A stretch of DNA of 6,294 nucleotides from the NCBI GenBank assembly GCA_002412985.1, contig DHWC01000031.1, positions 19,903-26,196 on the forward strand, read 5' to 3'. The stretch's first letter is position 1. The number at the start of each line of letters is the position of its first letter. This DNA comes from Methylocystaceae bacterium UBA5192. GTDB lineage: Bacteria > Pseudomonadota > Alphaproteobacteria > Rhizobiales > Beijerinckiaceae. A model generated the notes under the pieces. The model had not been told where the DNA came from and searched no databases. It saw nothing but the letters and a program-made list of their open reading frames with translations. Below, in pieces: positions 1 through 5,736 of this stretch. The position numbers and the translations under genes are program-made.

Positions 1-689
1 CTATTTTTTAATTGCGCTTGCGCTGAATAAAATTCAGTTTTTGCTTGTGCTAGGGAACTTTGCGCCTGAGCCACATCTGTTCTTGTCACTTCGCCTATAT
101 CAAAACGCTCTTGTGTGAGTTTTAATTGTTGTTCCAAAACGCCAATATTGTTTTTTCTTAAATTTACTACAGCGGTATCACGTAAAACATTCATATAGGC
201 CGTAGCTCCATTTTGGAGTATCGCCTGCTCTGTTAAACGCATCGAAGCTCTTGCTGCAAAGACCCCCGACTCGGCGCGCCGAACATTATTCGTCGTGGCC
301 CCGCCATCGAAAAGCGTTTGTGAAACATTCAATGTGGCGCCGCGGGGCTTGCCCACATAGCTCTCACCAAAATTCGTTCTCCGGCCAGCTGCATCGCCCT
401 GACCAAAGGGGATATAGACATTGCCATAAAGCCCGCCGACATTTGCGCCAAGCGATGCTTTAGGACGCATGCCCGCAAGCGCTTTGGGAGCCTCTTCATC
501 TTGAGCCCGTACTTTTGATCGGCTTTGATTGAGGTCTGGATTGGCGTAGTAGGCCCGGGCCAGCGCTGATTGTAGACTTTCTGAGCGGCAGCTGGCTGAA
601 TTGACTGTTACAGATAGGATTGCCATTGCGGCCATTGAAAAATAGCGACGTCGGGACGAGCGGATACACGTCCAGACCGCTCCTTTCAT
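1..689 (-). CDS. tolC: TolC-family outer membrane efflux channel, N-terminal part (3' end outside window)
   Basis: This is the outer membrane channel component of type I secretion and RND-type efflux; such proteins form trimers with a beta-barrel and a periplasmic helical tunnel. My reading of the minus strand gives 229 open codons from the ATG at 689-687 to the left edge, where the gene continues. Residues 1-34 look like a signal peptide: a basic start with R10 and R13-R15, a hydrophobic run from about 16 to 29, then a small-residue SASC stretch. A Cys at 34 leaves a lipoprotein reading possible, but the lipobox is poor. The mature part opens with SLQSALARAYYANPDL and later carries the family hallmark ERFDIGEVTRTDVAQAQSSL at about residues 190-209. 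A G-rich ribosome binding site (complement of 697-702) sits 7 bases before the start. The gene follows a PCMT-family gene on the same strand, a known rhizobial arrangement. Identification is firm; its transport partners are unknown. Confidence 0.93.
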   Translation of the reverse strand, partial: MKGAVWTCIRSSRRRYFSMAAMAILSVTVNSASCRSESLQSALARAYYANPDLNQSRSKVRAQDEEAPKALAGMRPKASLGANVGGLYGNVYIPFGQGDAAGRRTNFGESYVGKPRGATLNVSQTLFDGGATTNNVRRAESGVFAARASMRLTEQAILQNGATAYMNVLRDTAVVNLRKNNIGVLEQQLKLTQERFDIGEVTRTDVAQAQSSLAQAKTEFYSAQAQLKN

Positions 690-843
690 TCAACCGCCCC
701 CTGCATACGTGTAACCGACCTAAAAGCTAGGCCTGGCGCATGTCCCAGTGATGGGAGAGAGGCGTGGCGAACTGATGGCGTAAAAGAGTTTTCCCGATTT
801 ATTTCAACCGGAAACTTACCTGGAGCGCCAGGGGCTTAACTTA
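690..843. other. Gap between the methyltransferase gene and tolC, with two short hairpins
   Basis: This 154-base spacer on the minus-strand path holds two perfect 5-base inverted repeats with 4-base loops: CCTGG/CCAGG at 819-832, just after the methyltransferase stop codons, and TCCCA/TGGGA at 743-756. The first could be a weak terminator or pause site, but no T-run follows it on the minus strand. I found no convincing -35/-10 pair for tolC here, so tolC may be read through from the promoter upstream of the methyltransferase gene. A six-codon reading (ATG at 706-704) ends in a TGA that overlaps the tolC ATG; it is probably chance. Confidence 0.35.
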
Positions 844-1560
844 TTAGAAAACAAAATCAGAGTTTTTTTCAAAGCCTTCTAAAACAGGCACATGAACACT
901 CAAAATGGGCAGAGCGCCCTCGAGGCGGCCCTTAACATTATCGAAACGAGCTAATTGTCTGCCAGCCCCTAGTTCAGGCGTGGCGATTGCCATTATTCGG
1001 CCGCCTTGATTTAATTGAGAACAAAGACCGGAAAGATCTTTATCCACGGCGCCCTCAACCAAAATGATATCAAACGGCCCTAAATGAGGTGCGCCTCTAG
1101 AAAACGCACTCATCTCAACATGAATATTGTTAAGGCCTAAGCGTTTAAATGCAGACTGCATTCTTTGCGCGATTAGGTTATCGCTCTCCACGACAACTAT
1201 CTCTTTGACAAGCCCCGCGAGTATCGCAGCAGAATAGCCTCCGCCGCCAATTGATAATACTCGATCTCCCTCCCGAGGAGCTGATCCTTGAATCATGCGG
1301 GCCAAAATGAGGGGCGGCAAGAGCGTGCGACTATGGTTGCCAGAGTTATTGATTTTTATCGCTAAGTCAGAATAGGCCAGCGAAACTTGATTTTCAGGAA
1401 GAAAATATTCGCGCGGCATAGAAAGAAAACAGTCAAGCAAAGGAACGTCCGTCACGTCAAATGGACGGAGCTGACGATCGACCATACGCGTTCTTAACGC
1501 TGATGTGGTTAAACTCTGCCCTGTTTCACGCGAGATTGGCGCGACCGCAATATCGGACAT
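844..1560 (-). CDS. pcm: Protein-L-isoaspartate O-methyltransferase (PCMT) family protein, alphaproteobacterial type
   Basis: This 238-residue protein belongs to the family that methylates isoaspartyl residues in aged proteins using S-adenosylmethionine (SAM). In order: an N-terminal MVDRQLRPFDVTD segment (26-38) typical of the rhizobial branch, the PRE-FLPE stretch (49-56), a SAM-binding region at 101-109 (VLSIGGGGY), an acidic residue after the second strand (VVVESD, E125), GPFDIILVEGAV (161-172), and LNQGGRIMAIA (183-193). The C-terminal VLEGFEKNSDFVF also matches the rhizobial form. Two things are odd. The SAM loop appears one residue shorter than the usual VLDVGxGxGY and has Ser for the acidic residue. 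The substrate motif TISQPY of classical Pcm is absent, replaced by RTLLPPLILARM. True repair activity is therefore doubtful; a non-catalytic or altered role is an inference. The start is ATG at 1560-1558 behind a weak GGGG site, and two TAA codons in tandem end it. It is followed by tolC on the same strand. Confidence 0.88.
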   Translation of the reverse strand: MSDIAVAPISRETGQSLTTSALRTRMVDRQLRPFDVTDVPLLDCFLSMPREYFLPENQVSLAYSDLAIKINNSGNHSRTLLPPLILARMIQGSAPREGDRVLSIGGGGYSAAILAGLVKEIVVVESDNLIAQRMQSAFKRLGLNNIHVEMSAFSRGAPHLGPFDIILVEGAVDKDLSGLCSQLNQGGRIMAIATPELGAGRQLARFDNVKGRLEGALPILSVHVPVLEGFEKNSDFVF

Positions 1561-1567
1561 GCATGCC

Positions 1568-1586
1568 CCGGCGACGCATACGCCGG
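1568..1586 (-). promoter_or_regulatory. GC-rich hairpin overlapping the methyltransferase ribosome binding site
   Basis: CCGGCG (1568-1573) and CGCCGG (1581-1586) are perfect 6-base arms around a 7-base loop, lying 7 bases before the ATG. On the minus-strand mRNA the 3' arm takes in half of the only G-rich stretch (GGGG, complement of 1566-1569) that could serve as ribosome binding site. It could therefore damp translation. The pairing is seen directly; the regulatory effect is inferred. Confidence 0.35.
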
Positions 1587-1609
1587 CCTTCTGAATTTGG
1601 GAAAGCCAA

Positions 1610-1634
1610 CTATAAGTTGACGGGGATCTTATAG
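1610..1634. repeat. Inverted repeat CTATAAG-N11-CTTATAG over the methyltransferase promoter
   Basis: Perfect 7-base arms at 1610-1616 and 1628-1634 are separated by 11 bases. One arm contains the predicted -10 box of the minus-strand promoter, and the other falls at about the start of the transcript. The symmetry and position suit a repressor site or a hairpin at the 5' end of the mRNA. No regulator is identified. The arms are AT-rich, so chance is possible. Confidence 0.35.
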
Positions 1635-1656
1635 TGAGCCCTTACAACCTTGTCCA
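1628..1656 (-). promoter_or_regulatory. Sigma-70-type promoter for the methyltransferase gene (and perhaps tolC)
   Basis: Read on the minus strand, a TGGACA -35 box (complement of 1651-1656) and a TATAAG -10 box (complement of 1628-1633) are spaced by exactly 17 bases. Each box matches the consensus at five of six positions. Transcription would begin near 1621, giving a leader of about 60 bases that contains the GC-rich hairpin before the start codon. Confidence 0.55.
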
Positions 1657-1695
1657 CTCAGCTAACGAGACGGATTGAAATTTTAAGTCCTTTTG

Positions 1696-1717
1696 CGCTC
1701 ACTGGACGGAGTGAGCG
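1696..1717. repeat. Perfect 8-base-stem hairpin in the intergenic region
   Basis: CGCTCACT (1696-1703) and AGTGAGCG (1710-1717) pair perfectly around a GGACGG loop. Neither strand shows a run of T directly after the stem, so it is not a standard intrinsic terminator. It could be a protein-binding site, part of an unannotated small RNA, or one copy of a dispersed palindromic repeat. Only one copy is visible in this window. Confidence 0.4.
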
Positions 1718-1909
1718 AGAGGCGGCGCATTTGGGAAGAAGCAAAAATCATTTCAAGGCGCGCTGCTAGTTTCGACCTAATTCTTTTGCCCCTTGTGCAT
1801 GCTTTTACCCTGTTCTCTAACAAAAGGGTCTGATCGCGGTGAGGTCCTTTACAATGACGACAAATAACAAGGTGCAAATAATTGATTTTATGCTAATTAG
1901 CTAGCTGGA

Positions 1910-1915
1910 TATAAT
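1910..1915 (+). promoter_or_regulatory. Candidate -10 box of cysK
   Basis: A perfect TATAAT lies 77 bases before the cysK start. The -35 region is weak: TTTATG at 1887-1892 gives a 17-base spacing, while the better TTGATT at 1882-1887 is 22 bases away. The 8-base palindrome AGCTAGCT (1899-1906) lies in the spacer and could be an operator half. A poor -35 box would fit activator dependence, but this is inference. Confidence 0.4.
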
Positions 1916-1981
1916 CTCGGGGCTTGATACCGCCGTTCTGGATGGGGTTGGGCGTTTTATCTATGAAACTGCGTAAATAAC

Positions 1982-1986
1982 AGGAG
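1982..1986 (+). promoter_or_regulatory. cysK ribosome binding site fixing a GTG start
   Basis: AGGAG lies 6 bases before the GTG at 1993-1995. No nearby ATG shares the frame with such a site, so it settles the unusual start codon. Confidence 0.75.
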
Positions 1987-1992
1987 AGCGTC

Positions 1993-2973
1993 GTGGTAAG
2001 CGATACATCTTTTTCACCATCTCACACCCCTGGACGTGGAAAGATTTATTCATCAATCACTCAAACGATCGGTGACACGCCTATCGTCAGATTGGACAGG
2101 ATAAAAACGCTTAAGGCAGTTCCTGGAAATATTTTAGCTAAATTGGAATTTTTTAACCCGATTGGCAGCGTAAAGGACCGTATCGGCGTTAATATGATCG
2201 AAACTCTTGAAAAGATGGGTCAGATTAGTCCAGGAAAAAATATTTTAATCGAGCCAACGTCTGGAAATACAGGAATTGCTCTTGCGTTTGTCGCTGCGGC
2301 GCGTGGATATCAACTTATTTTGGTCATGCCCGAATCCATGTCGCTCGAGCGAAGAAAAATGCTCGCTTTACTTGGAGCTGAACTCGTTTTGACGCCAGCC
2401 GCTCAAGGCATGAAAGGCGCGCTGACTAAGGCGGCGGAAATAGCGGCCGAAACGCCAAATGCCGTCATCCCACAACAATTTGAAAATCAAGCAAACCCAG
2501 CCATACATAAAGTCACGACCGCAGAAGAAATCTGGAATGACACCCAAGGAAAGATTGATTATTTTATCTCTGGCGTAGGCACTGGGGGAACCATCACTGG
2601 CGTTGGTCAAGTGCTTAAACAACGTCGAGCTGATTTACGTATAATAGCCGTTGAACCTGAGGACTCCGCAGTTCTCTCCGGACGGCCACCAGGTCCGCAC
2701 AAGATTCAAGGCATAGGCGCTGGATTTGTTCCGCCAATTCTTGACCGGAGCGTCATCGATGAAATCGTGACCATCGGCAATCAGACCGCAATAGATACGG
2801 CGCGGCTGCTGGCGCGTGTAGAAGGTATCCCAGGGGGAATATCATCTGGCGCAGCTGTCGCGGCAGCTTTAGAAATCGCTGCACGACCGGAAACAGAGGG
2901 AAAAAATATTGTCGTGATTATCCCCTCTTTTGCAGAAAGATATCTTTCTACAGCCTTATTTGAAGGTCTGTGA
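1993..2973 (+). CDS. cysK: Cysteine synthase A (O-acetylserine sulfhydrylase)
   Basis: This PLP enzyme makes cysteine from O-acetylserine and sulfide in the cytoplasm. The 326-residue length is normal, slightly extended at the N terminus. Visible motifs: IYSSITQTIGDTPIVRL (18-34); NPIGSVKDR with the PLP-binding Lys at 61; the substrate loop TSGNTG (89-94); the phosphate-binding GTGGT (196-200); the GIGAGFVP segment (240-247); GISSGAA (282-288), where a Ser contacts the PLP ring nitrogen; and a C-terminal PSFAERYLST. The KIQGIGAGFVP segment and overall fit favour O-acetylserine sulfhydrylase over cystathionine beta-synthase, and no CBS domain pair follows. The start is a GTG with AGGAG 6 bases upstream, and the stop is TGA at 2971-2973. 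It appears to be a single-gene unit: divergent from the methyltransferase gene and convergent with the next gene, with a hairpin terminator after it. No cysE or sulfate-assimilation genes are in view. Confidence 0.95.
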   Translation: MVSDTSFSPSHTPGRGKIYSSITQTIGDTPIVRLDRIKTLKAVPGNILAKLEFFNPIGSVKDRIGVNMIETLEKMGQISPGKNILIEPTSGNTGIALAFVAAARGYQLILVMPESMSLERRKMLALLGAELVLTPAAQGMKGALTKAAEIAAETPNAVIPQQFENQANPAIHKVTTAEEIWNDTQGKIDYFISGVGTGGTITGVGQVLKQRRADLRIIAVEPEDSAVLSGRPPGPHKIQGIGAGFVPPILDRSVIDEIVTIGNQTAIDTARLLARVEGIPGGISSGAAVAAALEIAARPETEGKNIVVIIPSFAERYLSTALFEGL

Positions 2974-3010
2974 CGGCTTATCAAAACCTTTTGCGGCAAT
3001 GTTAAACATC

Positions 3011-3056
3011 AGTAAGACAGGTTCAAGAATTGAATACTGTCTTACTTACGGTTTTT
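3011..3056. terminator. Probable bidirectional terminator between cysK and the convergent membrane-protein gene
   Basis: AGTAAGACAG (3011-3020) pairs perfectly with CTGTCTTACT (3037-3046), and TTCAA/TTGAA (3022-3026, 3030-3034) extends the stem inwards. On the plus strand five T's follow at 3052-3056, ending cysK transcripts. On the minus strand a short TTT follows the stem. The last codons and the TAA (3044-3042) of the minus-strand gene lie inside the stem. Confidence 0.65.
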
Positions 3057-3365
3057 GATATAATGGCGCCCATAAGCGCCCGAAATATAGCCCACAGCTG
3101 TAATGACGAAATAGACAACGATCAAAAATCCGCCACGCTGATTAGCGGAAGCTGCTTTTTCAAGCAAAGAAGAAACAGCGCTTTCATCAATATATTTATC
3201 AGCAACAACGCCAAAAATAACTGAGACAATTGGAACCGTCCATGAAGGCAGGCGAAAATACCCCATTGCTGCGGATAATATAAAAGCAATTAATCCAAAA
3301 ATATGAACAAATTGGATGAAAATAGATTGCGAGACGAGTGCAATAAAACGAATGAGTTTGACCAT
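3042..3365 (-). CDS. Small multi-pass membrane protein of unknown function
   Basis: A 107-residue hydrophobic protein whose family I do not recognise. Three membrane segments can be read: about 14-36 (IFIQFVHIFGLIAFILSAAM and on), 42-56 (a shorter WTVPIVSVIFGVVAD stretch), and 79-98 (GFLIVVYFVITAVGYISG). A polar, partly charged stretch, DKYIDESAVSSLLEKAASAN (56-75), joins the last two, and the C terminus is basic (RHYIKNRK). There is no cleavable signal peptide. The start is ATG at 3365-3363 with a good AAGGGG site (complement of 3372-3377) 6 bases upstream. It begins 32 bases after the pyrB stop on the same strand, so the two are probably co-transcribed. Its stop codon lies within the terminator hairpin. 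The clear ribosome binding site and membrane pattern support a real gene; function is unknown. Confidence 0.75.
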   Translation of the reverse strand: MVKLIRFIALVSQSIFIQFVHIFGLIAFILSAAMGYFRLPSWTVPIVSVIFGVVADKYIDESAVSSLLEKAASANQRGGFLIVVYFVITAVGYISGAYGRHYIKNRK

Positions 3366-3397
3366 TTTTTACCCCTTACATTAATGGAAACCTACGC

Positions 3398-4324
3398 TCA
3401 GCTACTGGGTAGATGATGCGTTAGGGCTTCAAGAACCGCCATGCGAACAGCTACGCCCATTTCAACCTGTTCTCGGATCAAAGACCTCGCGCCATCGGCG
3501 ACGCTTGAGTCGATTTCAATCCCACGATTCATTGGTCCTGGATGCATAACGAGAGCGTCGGGTTTGGCGTAATTAAGTTTTTCTTCGTCTAATCCATAAA
3601 AATGAAAATATTCTCTGGCGCTTGGCGTCAAGGTTCCTGACATACGTTCTTTTTGCAACCTCAACATCATCACGACATCAGCTCCTTGAAGACCGCGTTT
3701 CATATCGTGAAAGACCTTTACGCCAATATTACTAAAGGTCTCTGGCGCGAGGGTTGACGGGCCGATGACACGTACATGTGCGCCTAGTGTCGACAAGAGA
3801 AGAATATTCGAGCGCGCTACGCGTGAATGAAGAATATCCCCACAGATCGCAATTGTTAGCCCTTCAATACGTTTTTTATTTCTCCGAATTGTAAGGGCGT
3901 CTAATAAAGCTTGAGTAGGATGTTCGTGAGAGCCATCTCCGGCGTTCACAACTGAACAATCAACTTTTTTTGCTAATAAATTGGCAGCTCCCGCCTGCGA
4001 ATGACGAACCACAATAATGTCAGGACGCATTGCGTTAAGCGTCATTGCTGTATCGATGAGAGTCTCGCCTTTTGTTTCAGAAGATCTGGCGACGGACATA
4101 TTCATGACGTCAGCCCCAAGACGTTTTCCAGCTAATTCAAAAGAGGCTTGAGTTCGCGTAGAGGCCTCATAGAACAAGTTTATTTGTGTTCTTCCACTCA
4201 GAATGGACTGTTTTTTATTAACGCGCCGCGACACCTCGACTGCCTGATCCGCCATGTGGAGGAGCGTCTCAATGTCGGGGCGAGACAAACCCTCTATTCC
4301 GAGTAAATGTCTGTGAGCGAACAT
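3398..4324 (-). CDS. pyrB: Aspartate carbamoyltransferase catalytic subunit
   Basis: This enzyme joins carbamoyl phosphate and aspartate to N-carbamoylaspartate, the first committed step of pyrimidine synthesis in the cytoplasm. The 308 residues match the catalytic chain. Key sites: the carbamoyl-phosphate loop STRT (55-58) in FYEASTRTQASFE; SSETKGE (81-87), supplying the Ser and Lys that reach from a neighbouring subunit; VRH (106-108); HPTQ (135-138); GDILHSRVARSN (162-173); LRLQKER (221-227), with the aspartate-binding Arg and Gln; and HPGPMNRG (261-268). These mark aspartate rather than ornithine transcarbamoylase. No pyrI regulatory chain is in view, as expected in this group. The ATG at 4324-4322 is the only possible start, because a TAA lies in frame just upstream with no start codon between; the ribosome binding site is weak (GGA, complement of 4331-4333). 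The next gene downstream is a small membrane protein rather than the pyrC-like gene that often follows pyrB in alphaproteobacteria. Confidence 0.95.
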   Translation of the reverse strand: MFAHRHLLGIEGLSRPDIETLLHMADQAVEVSRRVNKKQSILSGRTQINLFYEASTRTQASFELAGKRLGADVMNMSVARSSETKGETLIDTAMTLNAMRPDIIVVRHSQAGAANLLAKKVDCSVVNAGDGSHEHPTQALLDALTIRRNKKRIEGLTIAICGDILHSRVARSNILLLSTLGAHVRVIGPSTLAPETFSNIGVKVFHDMKRGLQGADVVMMLRLQKERMSGTLTPSAREYFHFYGLDEEKLNYAKPDALVMHPGPMNRGIEIDSSVADGARSLIREQVEMGVAVRMAVLEALTHHLPSS

Positions 4325-4385
4325 GCTTGGTCCAGAACGCCTTTTTTAATTTATTTCAAAAAGCTATGACTAGAGCTGGGCGCTT

Positions 4386-4414
4386 TGTCTAGACGGTTAG
4401 ACGATTCACCTCAA
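4386..4414 (-). promoter_or_regulatory. Weak candidate promoter of pyrB
   Basis: On the minus strand, TTGAGG (complement of 4409-4414) and TAGACA (complement of 4386-4391) are 17 bases apart. The -35 match is fair and the -10 match poor. An 8-base palindrome GTCTAGAC (4387-4394) overlaps the -10 box, and TAGACG is repeated at 4390 and 4398, which could reflect a regulator site. Confidence 0.22.
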
Positions 4415-4473
4415 TTAACATGGAGCGGTTGATCTAATTCTCAATCAGGCTAGTTGCTTAGTCTCTGACGTCT

Positions 4474-4501
4474 TGCCATTAGCCCACGACATCCCTATTC
4501 T
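4474..4501 (+). promoter_or_regulatory. Candidate promoter of nadA
   Basis: TTGCCA (4474-4479, five of six consensus bases) and TATTCT (4496-4501, four of six) are spaced by 16 bases. Transcription would begin near 4508, leaving a leader of about 75 bases that includes two mutually exclusive hairpins and the palindrome before nadA. A promoter closer to the gene, in the AT-rich 4541-4550 stretch, cannot be excluded. Confidence 0.3.
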
Positions 4502-4524
4502 CATCTTGTGCCTCCGGGTGGAAT

Positions 4525-4543
4525 TCTCCGCGCCGGAGATTTT
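4525..4543 (+). terminator. Terminator-like hairpin in the nadA leader
   Basis: TCTCCG (4525-4530) and CGGAGA (4534-4539) form a 6-base stem with a CGC loop, followed at once by TTTT (4540-4543) and more A/T. On the plus strand no gene lies upstream to terminate, because pyrB runs the other way. The hairpin may therefore act on nadA's own leader. An upstream CTCCGG (4512-4517) can pair with CCGGAG (4533-4538) instead and would prevent this stem. Confidence 0.4.
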
Positions 4544-4555
4544 AAATAATCCTCT

Positions 4556-4574
4556 TATGCTCAATTTGAGCATA
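4556..4574. promoter_or_regulatory. 19-base palindrome before nadA, candidate NAD-repressor operator
   Basis: TATGCTCAA and TTGAGCATA are perfect 9-base arms around a single central T, ending 8 bases before the nadA GTG. Such tight symmetry in front of an NAD synthesis operon is what a dimeric repressor site looks like. In alphaproteobacteria, nadABC operons are known to be controlled by NadQ, a Nudix-related DNA-binding repressor. Assigning this site to NadQ is inference from position; I do not rely on a remembered consensus. Confidence 0.6.
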
Positions 4575-4582
4575 TCTAAGGC

Positions 4583-5692
4583 GTGAGCTGGAATATGGGC
4601 GTCCAGAATCTTTATCCTCAACTTAAGCGCGACACGGCTTTTAATGCGTCGCTTACCCCCAGCCTTGAATCTGCGCACCGTTTTTCTGTTATTCCAAAAC
4701 CAGATCTCAGATGGACCGCCGAGGTCGACGCCGCGACCTCCCATCTCTATCCAAAAGTCTCTAAAGTCATTCCTGAGTTTGAGTGGCCAATCTTCGCCCC
4801 CTATATTAAAGCTATTAATGAATTAAAAATTGAACGAAATGCAGTAATATTAGCTCATAATTATCAAACACCAGAAATATTTCATTGTGTCGCCGATTAT
4901 GTTGGCGACAGTCTGCAACTCGCAAAGCTCGCGGTTCAGTCTACTGCTGACGTCATCGTTCAAGGCGGCGTACATTTTATGGCTGAGACATCTAAGATCC
5001 TCAATCCATCAAAAATCGTCCTTACACCCGATACAAAAGCCGGATGTTCATTAGCAGAGTCAATTACCGCGTCAGATATACGTAATTTAAGAAAGAAATA
5101 TCCTGGCGTTCCAATTGTCGCTTATGTGAATACATCTGCAGACGTCAAAGCTGAGGTAGATATTTGTTGCACGTCCTCTAATGCAGTTCGAGTAGTTGAA
5201 AGTCTTGGCGTAAAGCGAGTGATTTTACTACCTGATCGACATTTAGCAGATAATGTCGCTGCTGCGACAGATGTTGAGATCATACCGTGGAATGGGGCCT
5301 GTGAAGTCCACGAGCGTTTCACAGCAGACGAAATTAATGCTTATCGATTAGATAACCCTGGCTTAACTGTAATAGCTCATCCGGAATGTCCAAAAGAGGT
5401 TGTAAAGGTGTCAGATTTTTCTGGCTCCACGGCAGCGATGATTGATTATGTGAAGAAGCAAAAACCAAAAAGCGTTCTTTTAGTCACAGAATGCTCAATG
5501 GCGGACAATGTTGCAGCAGAGACGGAGGGAACAGAGTTTGTTCGGCCGTGTAATCTATGTCCACACATGAAACGCATAACTTTGCCCAAAATACTTGATA
5601 GTCTGCTCTACGTGAGAGATGAGATTTTCATTGATCCAATCATCGCTGAAAAAGCTAGAAGAAGCGTCCAGCGCATGATTGACTTGGGTTAA
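4583..5692 (+). CDS. nadA: Quinolinate synthase A
   Basis: This iron-sulfur enzyme condenses iminoaspartate with dihydroxyacetone phosphate to quinolinate, the precursor of NAD. The 4Fe-4S ligands are visible, numbered from the GTG: C155 (DTKAGCSLAES), C240 (GACEVHERFTADEI) and C326 (CNLCPHMKRI, with C323 alongside). Other landmarks are NAVILAHNYQTPEIF (86-100), VGDSLQLAK (107-115), HFMAETSKIL (131-140), DICCTSSNA (193-201) and VTECSMADNV (301-310). At 369 residues it is somewhat longer than the E. coli enzyme. About 50 residues precede the conserved SHLYPKV segment, and PDLRWTAEVDAAT at the end of this extension looks genuine. The start is uncertain: GTG 4583 has AAGG only one base away, while the in-frame ATG at 4595 has a minimal GAG 7 bases upstream and would give 365 residues. 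A palindromic operator candidate lies just upstream, and nadB follows after an AT-rich spacer. Confidence 0.95.
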   Translation: MSWNMGVQNLYPQLKRDTAFNASLTPSLESAHRFSVIPKPDLRWTAEVDAATSHLYPKVSKVIPEFEWPIFAPYIKAINELKIERNAVILAHNYQTPEIFHCVADYVGDSLQLAKLAVQSTADVIVQGGVHFMAETSKILNPSKIVLTPDTKAGCSLAESITASDIRNLRKKYPGVPIVAYVNTSADVKAEVDICCTSSNAVRVVESLGVKRVILLPDRHLADNVAAATDVEIIPWNGACEVHERFTADEINAYRLDNPGLTVIAHPECPKEVVKVSDFSGSTAAMIDYVKKQKPKSVLLVTECSMADNVAAETEGTEFVRPCNLCPHMKRITLPKILDSLLYVRDEIFIDPIIAEKARRSVQRMIDLG

Positions 5693-5707
5693 CATCACCC
5701 ATGGTTT
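5685..5707 (+). terminator. Weak hairpin at the nadA stop codon
   Basis: TGGGT (5685-5689) pairs with ACCCA (5697-5701) around a 7-base loop holding the nadA TAA, and TTTT follows at 5704-5707. The short stem suggests at most partial termination or pausing between nadA and what follows. Confidence 0.2.
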
Positions 5708-5736
5708 TGCGCCTATCCAGGCAAGGATCAAAAAAT

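Larger units (their letters stand above)
1561..1992. other. Divergent intergenic region between the methyltransferase gene and cysK
   Basis: This 432-base stretch carries no gene I can support. The half next to the methyltransferase gene holds its promoter and two inverted repeats. The middle has a strong isolated hairpin at 1696-1717. The cysK side has a perfect TATAAT. A 64-codon minus-strand reading (1877-1683, TTG start) lacks a ribosome binding site and resembles no family I know. I found no tRNA shape and no recognisable riboswitch in the cysK leader. Confidence 0.5.

Noticed and set aside
496..693. 65-codon minus-strand reading at the start of tolC
   Set aside because: It is a shifted frame of tolC; the TolC frame from 689 carries the signal peptide and family motifs.
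1683..1877. 64-codon minus-strand reading with a CRHC motif in the cysK upstream region
   Set aside because: It begins at TTG with no ribosome binding site, is very rich in Arg and Lys as chance frames often are, contains the orphan hairpin, and matches no family I know.
1963..1980. Five-codon leader peptide (MKLRK) before cysK
   Set aside because: It contains no Cys codons and no attenuator hairpin follows, so there is no reason to think it is regulatory.
1916..1992. Riboswitch such as SAM-II in the cysK leader
   Set aside because: I could not find the conserved core or a pseudoknot; only a weak 4-base CGCC/GGCG pairing (1931-1954) is present.
3059..3064. TATAAT within the 3' end of the small membrane-protein gene
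   Set aside because: It has no partner -35 box and no downstream plus-strand gene to serve.
4445..4744. 99-codon minus-strand reading across the nadA start
   Set aside because: It lies opposite the nadA leader and N terminus, is rich in basic residues, and has no family resemblance.
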